Below the pieces are notes generated by a model. The model worked only from the letters and a program-made list of their open reading frames with translations. It made no database searches and was not told where the DNA came from. A DNA stretch of 64,000 nt from Cladorhizidae sp. MBARI D1340-BT2 (lineage: Eukaryota > Porifera > Demospongiae > Poecilosclerida > Cladorhizidae): the NCBI GenBank assembly GCA_028752905.1, contig JAQNBH010000005.1:3768328-3832327 (forward strand), written 5' to 3'. The position numbers and the translations under genes were made by a program. Positions 54,212 to 64,000 of the stretch are shown in pieces. Within the stretch, counting starts at the first letter, position 1. Every line of letters begins with the position of its first letter.

Positions 54212-54425
54212 AGTAGCTTGACTCTCCATGAAGCAGAGCCTAAGCACCCAGTAGCTGGGCTCCCCATGAAGCAGGTACTCAGTGGCTTGGCTCTCCATGA
54301 AGCAGAGCCTAGGCCTTGGCTCCCCATGAAGCAGAGCCTAGGCACCCAGTGGCTTGGCTCCCCATGAAGCAGAGTTTAGTGGCTTGGCTTCCCATGAATC
54401 AGGGCCTAGGCACCTAGTAGCTGGC
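54212..54425. repeat. About 40-bp imperfect tandem repeat, 5-6 copies
   Basis: The unit contains GGCTTGGCTCCCCATGAAGC followed by AGAGCCTAGGCACCCAGT. Two units are shortened. The minus frames are artefacts. Confidence 0.88.
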
Positions 54426-57400
54426 TACTTATATGTCACTATTATTATTTTTTGCGAACCTGCCAACGACGACACTCCTCTGTAAATTTTGCAATTTCAG
54501 CAACTGCGGTGTCTTTTCTAATGTATTGTAGGGGCTCTAACTGGCCAGCGACTGTCTATACCTTTAGAATAGGGCTAGACGCAGCCTTACTAGCAAACTG
54601 CTTGGGTTATTTGAGGTCTAAGCTAGCTAGCGTAGTTAGTCAGTAACACAGCCATGTTGTGTTATTTGTGCAGCATTGTCGGGAACATGAAAAAATACAT
54701 GCACAAATATTCTCTAACAAAATGGCTGTCGTTGGTCAAAGAGCCACTTTCTCTCCCAAAAAGCAAAAACAAAGATATTTTGTCTTGAAGCCTTCCTTGG
54801 GTGGTTCCTCAGGGCCACACAAACTTTGACCTAGTTCTGCCCATGGGTTCCTGCGTAATAAGTGGACGTACAGAAACAGACAGAACCTACTTTATATATT
54901 TATATGTGCAGTGGAACAAATCTTCTGCTACTTAAATTGTTTCGATTGAATGCAAATTACGTTGGGGGGGGATTCATAGATACATAGGTCGATAGATCCT
55001 TAAAGATGGTCCCCCCCCACAGTTTTTATGGTGTTTAGGTATGGCAGTTTACTACTAGCGAAGGATATGCTTGGAGTGTTTTCAGAGCTGGTGAAGGCTG
55101 AAACCACACCCTTTAGGCTTCTAAGAAGCTGTCTAAGTGAGTTAGCCAAATACCAGCTTTAACTGTCCACCATAATAGCACGCTCCACCATGATAGCACG
55201 CTCCATGATGGCCACTGATCTAGCCGAAGGTCTCTGCTATTGTAAAATATTTTCATCCATGGCGGCATCTTTACTGATGGTGCTCGTCGACATAATCAGC
55301 TTCAGGTTCAACTTCTAGCACTCCTTGTATTCGTTTTAATGAAGCTCAAATCGCAGGGACAACTCGCATTGATAGCTTCTTAGCAGCTTAAATGGTTTTG
55401 GTCACTATTAGCTCCCAAAAGACTTCCAGTTGGCCTTGAATCATCTGTTAAACTGGCAGACATAGTCAACTGTTAGAAACTGTGGAATTCATCTTCAGGG
55501 ATCTGTCCAAGGTTCGAGCTCAGTACTTACTGAGTTACAAGAGGAGAGAATTGTGGTCTTCTCTGCTGTTTGGTTTGTGGATTTGTCGTGTGCAGTTGCC
55601 AAGTCCTTGAATGAGGCTGTAGCTGATCTCCTGCCAAACTCTAATAATAAAAGACAACAACAACAACAAGAAGAGGGTATTGGTATTTGCTGACTTGTGC
55701 AATGTACAACAACCTCTCAGTATTGCCGCAGCTGACCGGCTGCTCAACTATAATACTATTCTAAAATGAACACGCGCAAACACTTAAAAAATAACAAACG
55801 GTAAAAACAAAAAATAGCAAGAAAACACGACCGTACCCGTACAGACCACACCCATTAGATTGCTTTAAAATCATGTGCACCAATATTATTTATACCACCA
55901 CTTGATGGGTGTACATGATTTTATATGGTAAAGGATCTTCAAACCATATTCCTCATTATAACCTGCATAAGTGATGATCTTTACCATTTCATTAAAGTGG
56001 AAAAACACATAGTTTATTATATTTGGGCATGTAATTGGTGTCATTCTCAAGTCCAATATTTTTTGTTTTTAAAATTAAACCTTTTTGTCTTAAAAAATAT
56101 ATATATATATATATTATATATAATTATATCAGCCACCTATGAGAAGTTATTCAGTATATTTAACACTAGAAGTTAACAATTATGACTGGGGCATTGATTA
56201 GTTGAAGCAGCTTTGAGAAGTTGCCAGATAACTAAAAAACTAACCAATGTTCAGTATAATACCCAGATGTTACAATGTTTAGTGGAGACACATGTATGTG
56301 TATATTATATTTACACAATGGATCTTAAGTAGTGGTTATCTTGTTTGTTGTAGGTCTGTGCTGTAAGATTCTCCAATAAACCAACTGATCACTTCTTTTA
56401 TAGTGAAAATGTGTAAATGACCAGAGATTGAGTCTGTTTTATTGTGTTGATGATCCTTTACCATTTGAGTGTGAATCGCTGCTGCAATGCACCCGATTGG
56501 TTGGAGTATTCTGGTACTAAAACAGTGAATGGAACTATCTCCAAAAGCACTTCCAATGTGCCTTGAATCCTTTGCAAAGGTAATAAACGTGAAATTCATT
56601 TGCCTTTAATCTACTCCCCTCCTACACACACACACACACACACATCACACACACACACATCACACACATGCACACACACACAACTTGCATACCTAAAATG
56701 GGTCGAAGTCACTGTTTAGGATACTAAGAAGCTTCCAAAGTCAGTTTTAGGTGAGATATTAAAAAATTCTTTGGTGACCAGCATTTTAAAATAGGGATCA
56801 AACCAATATAGCGAGTGCTACTACACTCACCCAAAGAGATCCTTAAAAATGAAAATTGGCTTGTCCCTTTGGCAAATGATTCCAGGCATGCTGGAAGAGT
56901 TAATAACAGCCGCAACTTTATTTAGGCCTAAGAAGCTGCCAAAGTGGGTTTAGCTTAGAGAGCTTTGGTTTATTTTTATTTTTATTTTGGGTGTGTGTGT
57001 GTGTTTTGGTTGTGTGCTATTTTGAAATGTGCTCTATAAGAGGCATGCCTTGATCTATGTCCACTAGGAGCCTCAAAAAATAATTAAAATTTATATTTTT
57101 ATGACACTGGATGACAATTGTCATGAGAGGGAAGAATCTATCAAGCTTGGCAAGGTTCTTCAGAAACATAGTTCCTTGCATGCATTGCTGCTTGATGGAG
57201 CTAGCGAGTATAGTGAGAACTGGCTAGATATGAAAGATAACTGACTGAATATTCAACAGGAGAACATGCTAACGATGGAGAAAAGAACTTACTGAACACA
57301 AACATCACAGCAGCTATAGTATTCATTTCTAGTTAATAAAGGGACAATATTTTTAGCTGCCACATATCCTCAATTAGACTGCGCCCTTGTTTAGACTGCG

Positions 57401-57577
57401 CCCTTGTTTAGACCATGCACATTTACTGTCTCGGGTGAAGCAGTAAATGTCTTCAGATTGGAACATGCACTCTCACCTATAATTGCATTGCAATGCACAT
57501 GCTCATTAGTGAACACAAATACAGTATTATGAAATGTCATATAAGTATGGTGTGAATCAATGACTCGGAAGGTCCCA
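54426..57577. other. No gene recognised; dispersed-repeat fragments
   Basis: Fragments of a family with CTAAGAAGCTGCCAAAGTG and TTAGCTCCAAAAGCACTTCC-like blocks lie at about 55115, 55380-55440, 56530-56585, 56725-56760 and 56925-56955. A MITE-like pair lies near 55830-55940. A (CA)n microsatellite is at 56628-56682. Short frames only. Confidence 0.45.
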
Positions 57578-57594
57578 TCCACTGCAAGTGGTAG

Positions 57595-57800
57595 CAGCAC
57601 CTGCTATCACCACTGCAAGTCTTGGCTGGTAGCAGCCAGTGCAGCACCTGCTATCACCACTGCAAGTCTTGGCTGGGAGCAGCCAGTGCAGCACCTGCTA
57701 TCACCACTGCAAGTCTTGGCTGGGAGCAGCCAGTGCAGCACCTGCTATCACCACTGCAAGTCTTGGCTGGTAGCAGCCAGTACAGCACCTGCTATCACCA
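57595..57800. repeat. 47-bp tandem repeat, about 4.4 copies
   Basis: The unit contains CACCACTGCAAGTCTTGGCT followed by GGGAGCAGCCAGTGCAGCAC and CTGCTAT. The copies are nearly identical, and a partial unit precedes them at about 57578. Confidence 0.93.
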
Positions 57801-58028
57801 GTGAGACAGCCAAATTACATAATGAAGATGTAGAGACATTGCCTTCACGTCTAACGAAGCTGACCAGGAAGGAATTGTAGAGAATGAAGAGTCACACCAA
57901 CAAAGGTGTTGTCACCTGATGGGAGATCTGGTGATCTATTACATACTGCAGGCTTGCAAGTTAAAATAACAGAATGTGCCCTTGAATAGTGCTCGCAGCT
58001 ATATAGGAAGCTCATGAAATTTATAGAT

Positions 58029-58131
58029 TGCATGCATTCTTATACGGTATATTAAAATGCATGCATTCTTATACGGTATATTAAAATGCATGCATTCTTA
58101 TACGGTATATTAAAATGCATGCATTCTTATG
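58029..58131. repeat. 29-bp tandem repeat, about 3.5 copies
   Basis: The unit is GCATGCATTCTTATACGGTA followed by TATTAAAAT. Confidence 0.93.
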
Positions 58132-58150
58132 CTTACGATTAGCTTAGCTT

Positions 58151-58304
58151 GTCAAAAAACAAAACATTTAGATGACCCTTTACCACTTAAAACTAATTAT
58201 AATACAGTTTGAGGAGAAAGCAGTAAAATAATTAAGTGTACATAATTTTAAATGGTAAGGGATCCTCTGTTTTTCATGGGTATATCCCTTTCCTTCTTTT
58301 TGAC
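58151..58304. mobile_element. Short palindromic MITE (GTCAAAAAA termini)
   Basis: It begins GTCAAAAAACAAAAC and ends TTCTTTTTGAC. Inner arms are GATGACCCTTTACCA and TGGTAAGGGATCCTCT. It is 154 bp and related to 48821-48970. Confidence 0.75.
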
Positions 58305-59591
58305 AATTTAACTTGTATGGCTTATTTGTCTAGTAGAAGTGTCTCTTTCTTAATCATGATGTCATCTTAAACTGTGCATGTGAGCCCCACATTGTAGGTA
58401 TCACTAACCACTTTCATGTCAAAGTTCCCCTCCCCAGGTCGGCCCTCATGCTGCCAGTATTAATCTAGATAATGTAGTGGTTATACTACTGTAGTAACAG
58501 AGACTGCTGCTCATTGGTATCATGCACCTGCACAACTTCATGCTGCCAGAGAATGTGTTGCCTCCTTTTGTTCCTGGACCCTACTACATCTCAGTGGTAC
58601 TCCATGCTACATCGTTTCATGGAAAGTGGCACCCACTTAATTACTATCATCAATAACTTTGAAAATATTTTCAGGCAGGCAATAGTGCAAAACTCGGGGA
58701 ACTGCATGCGATGTGAAGTAACATCGAAAGCAGTCTATACTTCTGCAACAGAGAGCAGTTACCATTTTAGTAAAGATTTTTTTAATTTTTGGTCGGGTTT
58801 CTGTTTTTTGTTGTTGTCGTTTCTCTATATAATGTTATAGAAAAGCCGTCACCAGTTGAGCATCAGTCTCAAGGATGAGTTTCTGCAACTTTCAGTATGA
58901 GCCTTGTTTCTCTTTAAACACAATTTCTAACTTGTTTCTTGTTGTACTGTTCACAAATTAACATCTCTTGATGTTGTTTTATTATTGATCACGGCACATA
59001 TACCATGTGTATTACTAAAGTACACATGTATATACTTATATATCTGCAAGTGGTTGCCATTGCTCTATGGTGTTACTTACTGTTACCATATAATCTCACC
59101 ATCCATGGAGACATCTTTACAGGTGAGGTGGTGATAGTACAACATGCTCAGAGTTGGCTGCTGATAGCATTTTAGTTGTGTGTGTGTGGGGGGGGGGGGG
59201 GGTTCACGGAAGAGTAAATCACCTAGTGAATCAACTGACATTGGATTCTTTGCAGTGAGAACATGCTGCTGCTGAATCAGCTGGCTCACTGTTGTGCACA
59301 CGGGCAAGTGGTGATGTTCTTTAATTAGTCACTGGAAAATTTGGTGGTACTGATGTTATGAATGGACTTATAATACTCCCAAGTTATGGGGTGGGAGAAA
59401 AAGAGATAGACAGGTAGATGAAGATCCTGGATTCCACAGGGTGTTTTTTTTTCTGTGGAAAGGTTGGGAGAGGACTACTTTAGGGAAGATTCAAGACCTG
59501 CTGGAACCATTTTTGGAGCTAATAACAGTTGAAACCACTTCTTAGGCTGCCAAGAAGCTGCCAGAGAGAGAGAGAGAGTGTGTGTGTGTGT
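58305..59591. other. No gene seen
   Basis: Short frames only. A G12 run is at about 59190. Another fragment of the CTGCCAAGAAGCTGCC family is near 59545, and a short (TG)n run at 59578-59590 abuts the TTAA element. Confidence 0.5.
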
Positions 59592-60322
59592 TTAAGGCGG
59601 GACTAATCCATTTCTGGGCTTTTTTTTTAATTCATTCATAACTTTTTTGTTCTATATACTATGATGTTGAAATTAGTACCAAAATGCTGCTCATTCAGAG
59701 AGCTTTCTAATGATATATTTAGTTTTGACCTAGCGCCATCCTGGTCAGAGTTGTGGACAGTTGTGGACACCAAGGTGATTTCACTTTACTCAACACCTGT
59801 GTCACATAACCACTTACAATTTTGACAGCACTTAGAGAACCCACAGACATGCATTTTGAATGGATGAAAACATCATAACTTGTAAAATGGATTTTTAAGA
59901 AAAGGTCAGTGTTTTGCTCATGATTAGCAACATTCCAGGGCTAATATCTCTCCCATAGATTCTTTTTAGTGGATTCTTTCTATTCAAATGAAAGAGTATG
60001 AAAAGAGCTTTCAAATGATATATTAAAAGTTGATATAGGACAAAGCATGGCCCAGTTATGTGCACACAAACTTGAAATAACTCGTTTTGAGATAACGGCT
60101 CTTGAAAAAAGTACTTTATTATGTTCTCTATATTCCTTTCAGGTTCGTAACTTCGAATTTATGTAGTCAATAGCATGGACAAAAGTGTGTAAAACTTTGC
60201 AGTGAAGCATTCAAATGCTCTGAAACTTGAAATAGAAATACTACATGAACTATACTATAGAATGAATAAATAACTTTAAAAAATGTTTTTTTCCCGAACG
60301 AATGGATTAGTCCCGCCTTTAA
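59592..60322. mobile_element. piggyBac-like MITE, copy 2 (inverted relative to copy 1)
   Basis: TTAA at 59592-59595 is followed by GGCGGGACTAATCCATT. The complement AATGGATTAGTCCCGCC ends at 60317, then one extra T and TTAA at 60319-60322. The body is homologous to 13565-14297 on the opposite strand. No transposase. Confidence 0.88.
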
Positions 60323-61922
60323 GGGGGGGCTATGCCTCCAAAATTCGAGATTTATTTTTTCCCCATTTTTTCCCCCTTAACAATTTTTTCCCCCATGTAA
60401 CAGATCAAGAAACTACAAAGAGGACACATCTTGCATGATATTTGCCCTAATTTGGTCTATATGTTTCTCATTTTTCTCCAACAATCTTGTTTCCCCCCCG
60501 TAAAGCTCATAACTTTTCTACACTTCACCCAAAATAGATAAATTTTGAGTACTCTAAGTATTAGCAAGTTATGGTGATATGAAGTGGTGAGGTTTGGGAT
60601 TTTTTCTGGTGTTTTCCAGTTGCCAAAGCGGTGGCCTGCCAGTGAAAAACCACTACATTTATTGATAATCGGTTCACATGTTGCAGATACGGGCCTTCTC
60701 TATCAGTTGACAAAATCTGGGACTTTGGTCTTGTTAATTAGTACAGTTATGAATTGTACTGCAAGATAGATCAACTTATTTAGGGATCTTGATGTATCTT
60801 CCGAGAAAATATGTCTGCAGAGACATTCAACATATCATTAGGCCAACTTATTTAGGGATCTTGATGTATCTTCCCAGAAAATATGTCTGCAGAGACATTC
60901 AACATATCATTAGGAACAAAGCATAAGGAAATAGGGAATAAAATGACCTGCATATATACAACAAAAGTTATGGTGATTTATAATACTTTGGTGGTGCTGA
61001 CGTACGTTTCCCCCCCCCCCCTCCCCCCACACACATCCCTGGCGACTACACATGAAATCAGTTCAAACTGTTGTTGCATCTATCTACTTGCTATTTCCAA
61101 AGTTTTATAGAGACATAGGATGCTCCTTTCAAAGTTATGGTGGATCTACTTCATCATACATTTCTTTGACATGCACAAACATTCAGCTGTAAAGGAAAAT
61201 TCCTTAACAATTTTCATCATATTTTTCTTTCTTACATGTAGATATAGGCACAGAAAAACCCAAGAGTCACGGAAGTAAAAAAAAACAGATCAAGGAATTG
61301 CTAAAACTTGTAAAAGAACATATTTTGTCAAGTTATTTCAGTGCTAACTCAAACATTTCGTTTTCCAAACTTGGAATGCTTATTCCCACAATTAATGGAA
61401 ATATTTCTTGTTGCGAGAATAACTTTAAAACCGTTTGCTCATTTTTTTGGCTATGTATGTCATTTTAGAGCTCTTTTAGTACGCTGTGATAACCATGAAT
61501 CAGATTTTTGTTTACTGCAAGGATTGCCAAGAGATGGTGGTTAGAAGAGGTGCCCTCTAGTTTTTATCTGTTTTTCAGACTCTGTAAGTGTGTAACTAAT
61601 CAACATGACAACACATGGTAACTTTGCTCCAGGGATATCACTGAGACACTCCTTAGCAAGCCACACACCAATTATGAGTAAATGACTTCAAATCGTTAGG
61701 CAGCTAGGTCTGCCACAAATATCTTGGAGTCACCTCGATGTTTCTGCATGTATCTTCTGAGAAAATTATGTATATAGAGATATTAACACTTTATAAAAAC
61801 AAACACAGAATAATAAAGACTTTGGTATGATAAATACTTGTGTAGACGAAAGAGGAAAAAAGTTATGACAATTAGAAATAGGTACAACTATTATGTGGTT
61901 TTGACGCATAGTCCCCCCTTAA
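60319..61922. mobile_element. Second TTAA-flanked element, about 1.6 kb
   Basis: The left end reads TTAA then GGGGGGGCTATGCCTCCAAAA is mirrored at the right by TTTTGACGCATAGTCCCCCC then TTAA (61919-61922). The terminal repeats share all but two or three positions. The two TTAA sites and ~20-bp terminal repeats suggest a non-autonomous piggyBac-like element unrelated in sequence to its neighbour. Internal frames are short with no transposase motif. A 71-bp direct duplication (about 60771-60913, GGGATCTTGATGTATCTTCC) lies inside. Confidence 0.72.
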
Positions 61923-61959
61923 GATGTCCTTCATTTTGAATTATAGGTCAAACACTCTC

Positions 61960-62337
61960 TTATTATTTTTGTTACTACTTCTACTATTACTACTAATACT
62001 ACTACTACTTCTACTACTACTACTACTACTATTATTATTATTAGTAGTAGTAGTATTATTAGTATTAATTATTGTTGTAACAACAACAACAACAATAATA
62101 ATAAATAAATTATTATTATTATATTATTGTTGTAGTATTATTGTTGTAGTTATAACAACAACAATAAATATATTTTAATAATAATAATAATTAATAATAA
62201 TAATAATAGTAATAATAATAGTAATAATAATAATAGTAATAGTAATAATAGTAATAATAATAACAATAATAACAATAATAACAATAATAGTAATAATAAT
62301 AATAATTAATAATAATAATAATAATATATGATTAGTA

Positions 62338-62400
<63 letters not shown>

Positions 62401-62408
62401 TATGATTA

Positions 62409-62497
<89 letters not shown>

Positions 62498-62525
62498 TGA
62501 TTATTCTGATTATTCTGATTATTCA

Positions 62526-62596
<71 letters not shown>

Positions 62597-62598
62597 TG

Positions 62599-62680
<82 letters not shown>

Positions 62681-62690
62681 GCTCGTGCTG
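61960..62690. repeat. Compound TAC/AAT/ATT microsatellite
   Basis: About 730 bp of trinucleotide repeats: TAC and TTA types first, then (AAT)n to about 62463, switching to (ATT)n to 62680. The AAT block followed by the ATT block makes a long inverted repeat able to fold. Poly-Ile, poly-Leu and poly-Tyr frames are artefacts. Confidence 0.95.
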
Positions 62691-62747
62691 GGTCTTAGCT
62701 CGTGCTGGGTCAAGTAATGGAGTTGTCCATTGGTATTTTATGTTCAA

Positions 62748-62812
62748 TAAAGAAATGAAACAAGAATTTACTAATGTAGACCACACACATTTACAGGACC
62801 CTTTACCTATTA
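62748..62812. mobile_element. Half copy of the GTAGACCAC-type MITE
   Basis: GAAATGAAACAAGAATTTAC, AATGTAGACCACAC and ACAGGACCCTTTACC match arms of the short palindromic MITEs at 34.15 and 48.82 kb. The second arm is missing. Confidence 0.6.
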
Positions 62813-63389
62813 ATCCTGTCATCCCGTGCTCTGCGAGTTGCCGCAATTCCTATACACCTTCCACAAGTGCTTGCAGCATTTCCATTTGTTGCCTAGCAAG
62901 CTCTTCTCGTGCGGCTACTTCATAGTGACACATAGACGTTCTTCTATTCCAGCTTCCCCAGCTAGACGCTGAGCTCTTCCCATCAGTATCTTCCAGAAGT
63001 ATGTACCTGCAGCATTTGTGATACTTTGTTGTACTCTTCCATGCTCATTTCTCAATCAGTTTTATTACAGTACCAATTCTCGTTGTCGTGGAACTACGAT
63101 CTCCATCTAATCTCTGGGTTCCGACACAAACAGATCCGTTGCTGTATCGCACCGCAGCCATCAATATTATATGTCGGAGACTAATTACCTACTGATGATA
63201 TTCTTTCTTTTGACAGAGACATACAGTTGACAATTTCAGTGTGAGAAATCACAAACAGAACAGAACAAGCATGACTACAATCCCAAGCTTGCGTGTACAT
63301 ATTTTGCCACTGAACATGCATGCATGCGTATAGCTGATGCAATAGTAAGTGAATGATAATCACTGTTAATTTGTCCAGATTCCAAGTGT
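62813..63389. other. No confident gene; possible gag-like remnant on minus
   Basis: On the minus strand near 62926-62830 a short helix-like peptide (EELARQQMEMLQALVEG) resembles coiled-coil starts of some retrotransposon gag ORFs, but the match is weak and isolated. Otherwise nothing is recognised. Confidence 0.3.
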
Positions 63390-64000
63390 CTATGCCCTCA
63401 CATTCCGTCCTCCTTCTCCCGCAAGAGATGTGTCTGTTGTAGCATTTGTTTGAGCTCTGGAGAGAGCATCTGCATTACCGTCAGCATTTCCGGTACGGTA
63501 CACCACATCAACTGCAGACTCCATCTTGTGAGTCGACTGTTACGATGTAGTCACACAAGTGAGCAATGGTCTTGCTGGATGGTAAACTCCCGACCAAGTA
63601 AATATATCTTGAAATGTTCCACACCCAACTTTATAGCTAGGCATTCTTTTTTTGACGGTCGAGTTCTTTTCTTCACTTGGGAGTAAGTTTCGGCTAAGGT
63701 GCAACCGGTCGATCTCTTCTCTCTGCATCCATTTGGATTAGAACTGCTCCCACTCCCCGACAGAGTCATCAGTCTGGAGTATGTAAAAATCTTGATTAAG
63801 AACCTGTGCTTGACGCAACATTTTCTTCTGATGTAAAAGCTCCTTTGCATGTTCCACTTTGTCGGCTACTGGCTTGTCGGTAATGTGGAGCAGCAAGACT
63901 TGCGTAATCCAGGATAAATTTCCAGCAAATCCAAGGAAACTGTGAACTTGTTTCTTGGTAGTAAGTATAGGGGAACTCGACTGCTCTCAGCCTCTCTGGA
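63390..64000 (-). pseudogene. Ty3/gypsy-type retrotransposon relic, RT end and RNase H
   Basis: Read on the minus strand from the window edge: KKQVHSFLGFAGN (the RT connection region), ILQTDDSVGEWEQF (RNase H start, normally TDAS...GvG), then in other frames SRNLLPSEEKN, KKECLAIKLGVEHFKIYLLG and TIQQDHCSLV, and finally NADGNADALSR. A stop follows at 63392-63390. Several frameshifts and a stop after EQF show it is dead. RT active-site parts would lie beyond the window. No LTR is visible. Confidence 0.8.

Overview
The window is animal (invertebrate) nuclear DNA. Two recognisable host genes have GT-AG introns and clear eukaryotic homologues: PGM3/AGM1 and KANSL3. Almost everything else is transposon debris and tandem repeats. 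There are no operons, Shine-Dalgarno sites or prokaryotic genes. The small exons, the mix of hAT/ZMYM-type, piggyBac-like, LINE and Ty3/gypsy relics, and the DGKRxDG...PWKK retroelement ORF would fit a sponge or another early-branching invertebrate. The sequence alone does not settle the species.

Layout. 1-7.0 kb: two almost identical copies, 3,980 bp apart, of a decayed hAT/ZMYM-like transposase followed by 27-, 40- and 30-bp minisatellites. 7.1-8.3 kb: a palindromic MITE and fragments. 8.34-13.47 kb: a 5.1-kb array of a 25-bp unit with higher-order structure. 13.47-14.36 kb: a TTAA-flanked piggyBac-like MITE nested inside an inverted-repeat element. 14.36-15.1 kb: a 32-bp minisatellite apparently born from the tip of the 7.1-kb palindrome family. 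15.56-15.75 kb: a decayed copy of PGM3 sequence. 15.93-19.75 kb: a CT-rich ~47-bp minisatellite. 20.02-22.83 kb: the last four coding exons of PGM3 on +, with minisatellites in its introns. 23.1-24.55 kb: a 40-bp array just past the gene end. 24.6-28 kb: a 400-bp duplication and low-complexity DNA.

29.35-31.71 kb (minus): the start of an unidentified multi-exon gene with an acidic N-terminal region, plus one further possible exon at 28.4-28.6 kb. 32.2-33.3 kb: an inverted pair of an unidentified ORF, one copy broken by a foldback element. 34.3-42.8 kb: a graveyard of retroelements, containing an RT-associated ORF relic, an endonuclease/RT LINE relic, its truncated second copy, a minus-strand CR1/Jockey-type LINE relic, and a LINE C-terminus ending in an (AAT)n tail. 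43.13-46.03 kb: the 5' exons of KANSL3 on +. 46-59.5 kb: dispersed MITE/SINE-like copies and several minisatellites, the largest (33 bp) at 50.05-51.99 kb. 59.6-61.92 kb: two TTAA-flanked elements sharing a TTAA. 61.96-62.69 kb: a large AAT/ATT microsatellite. 63.39-64.0 kb: a minus-strand Ty3/gypsy RT-RNase H relic.

The two named genes are unrelated in function. PGM3 makes GlcNAc-1-phosphate for UDP-GlcNAc synthesis; KANSL3 is a subunit of the chromatin NSL histone acetyltransferase complex. The window's most distinctive trait is the load of short-period minisatellites, roughly a quarter of the sequence, several of which are seeded in introns, in gene-flanking DNA or in MITE sequence. I did not find a clear new functional system. 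The strongest leads are minisatellite birth from a MITE, the nested TTAA elements, the PGM3 fragment flanking the large array, and the unidentified minus-strand gene.
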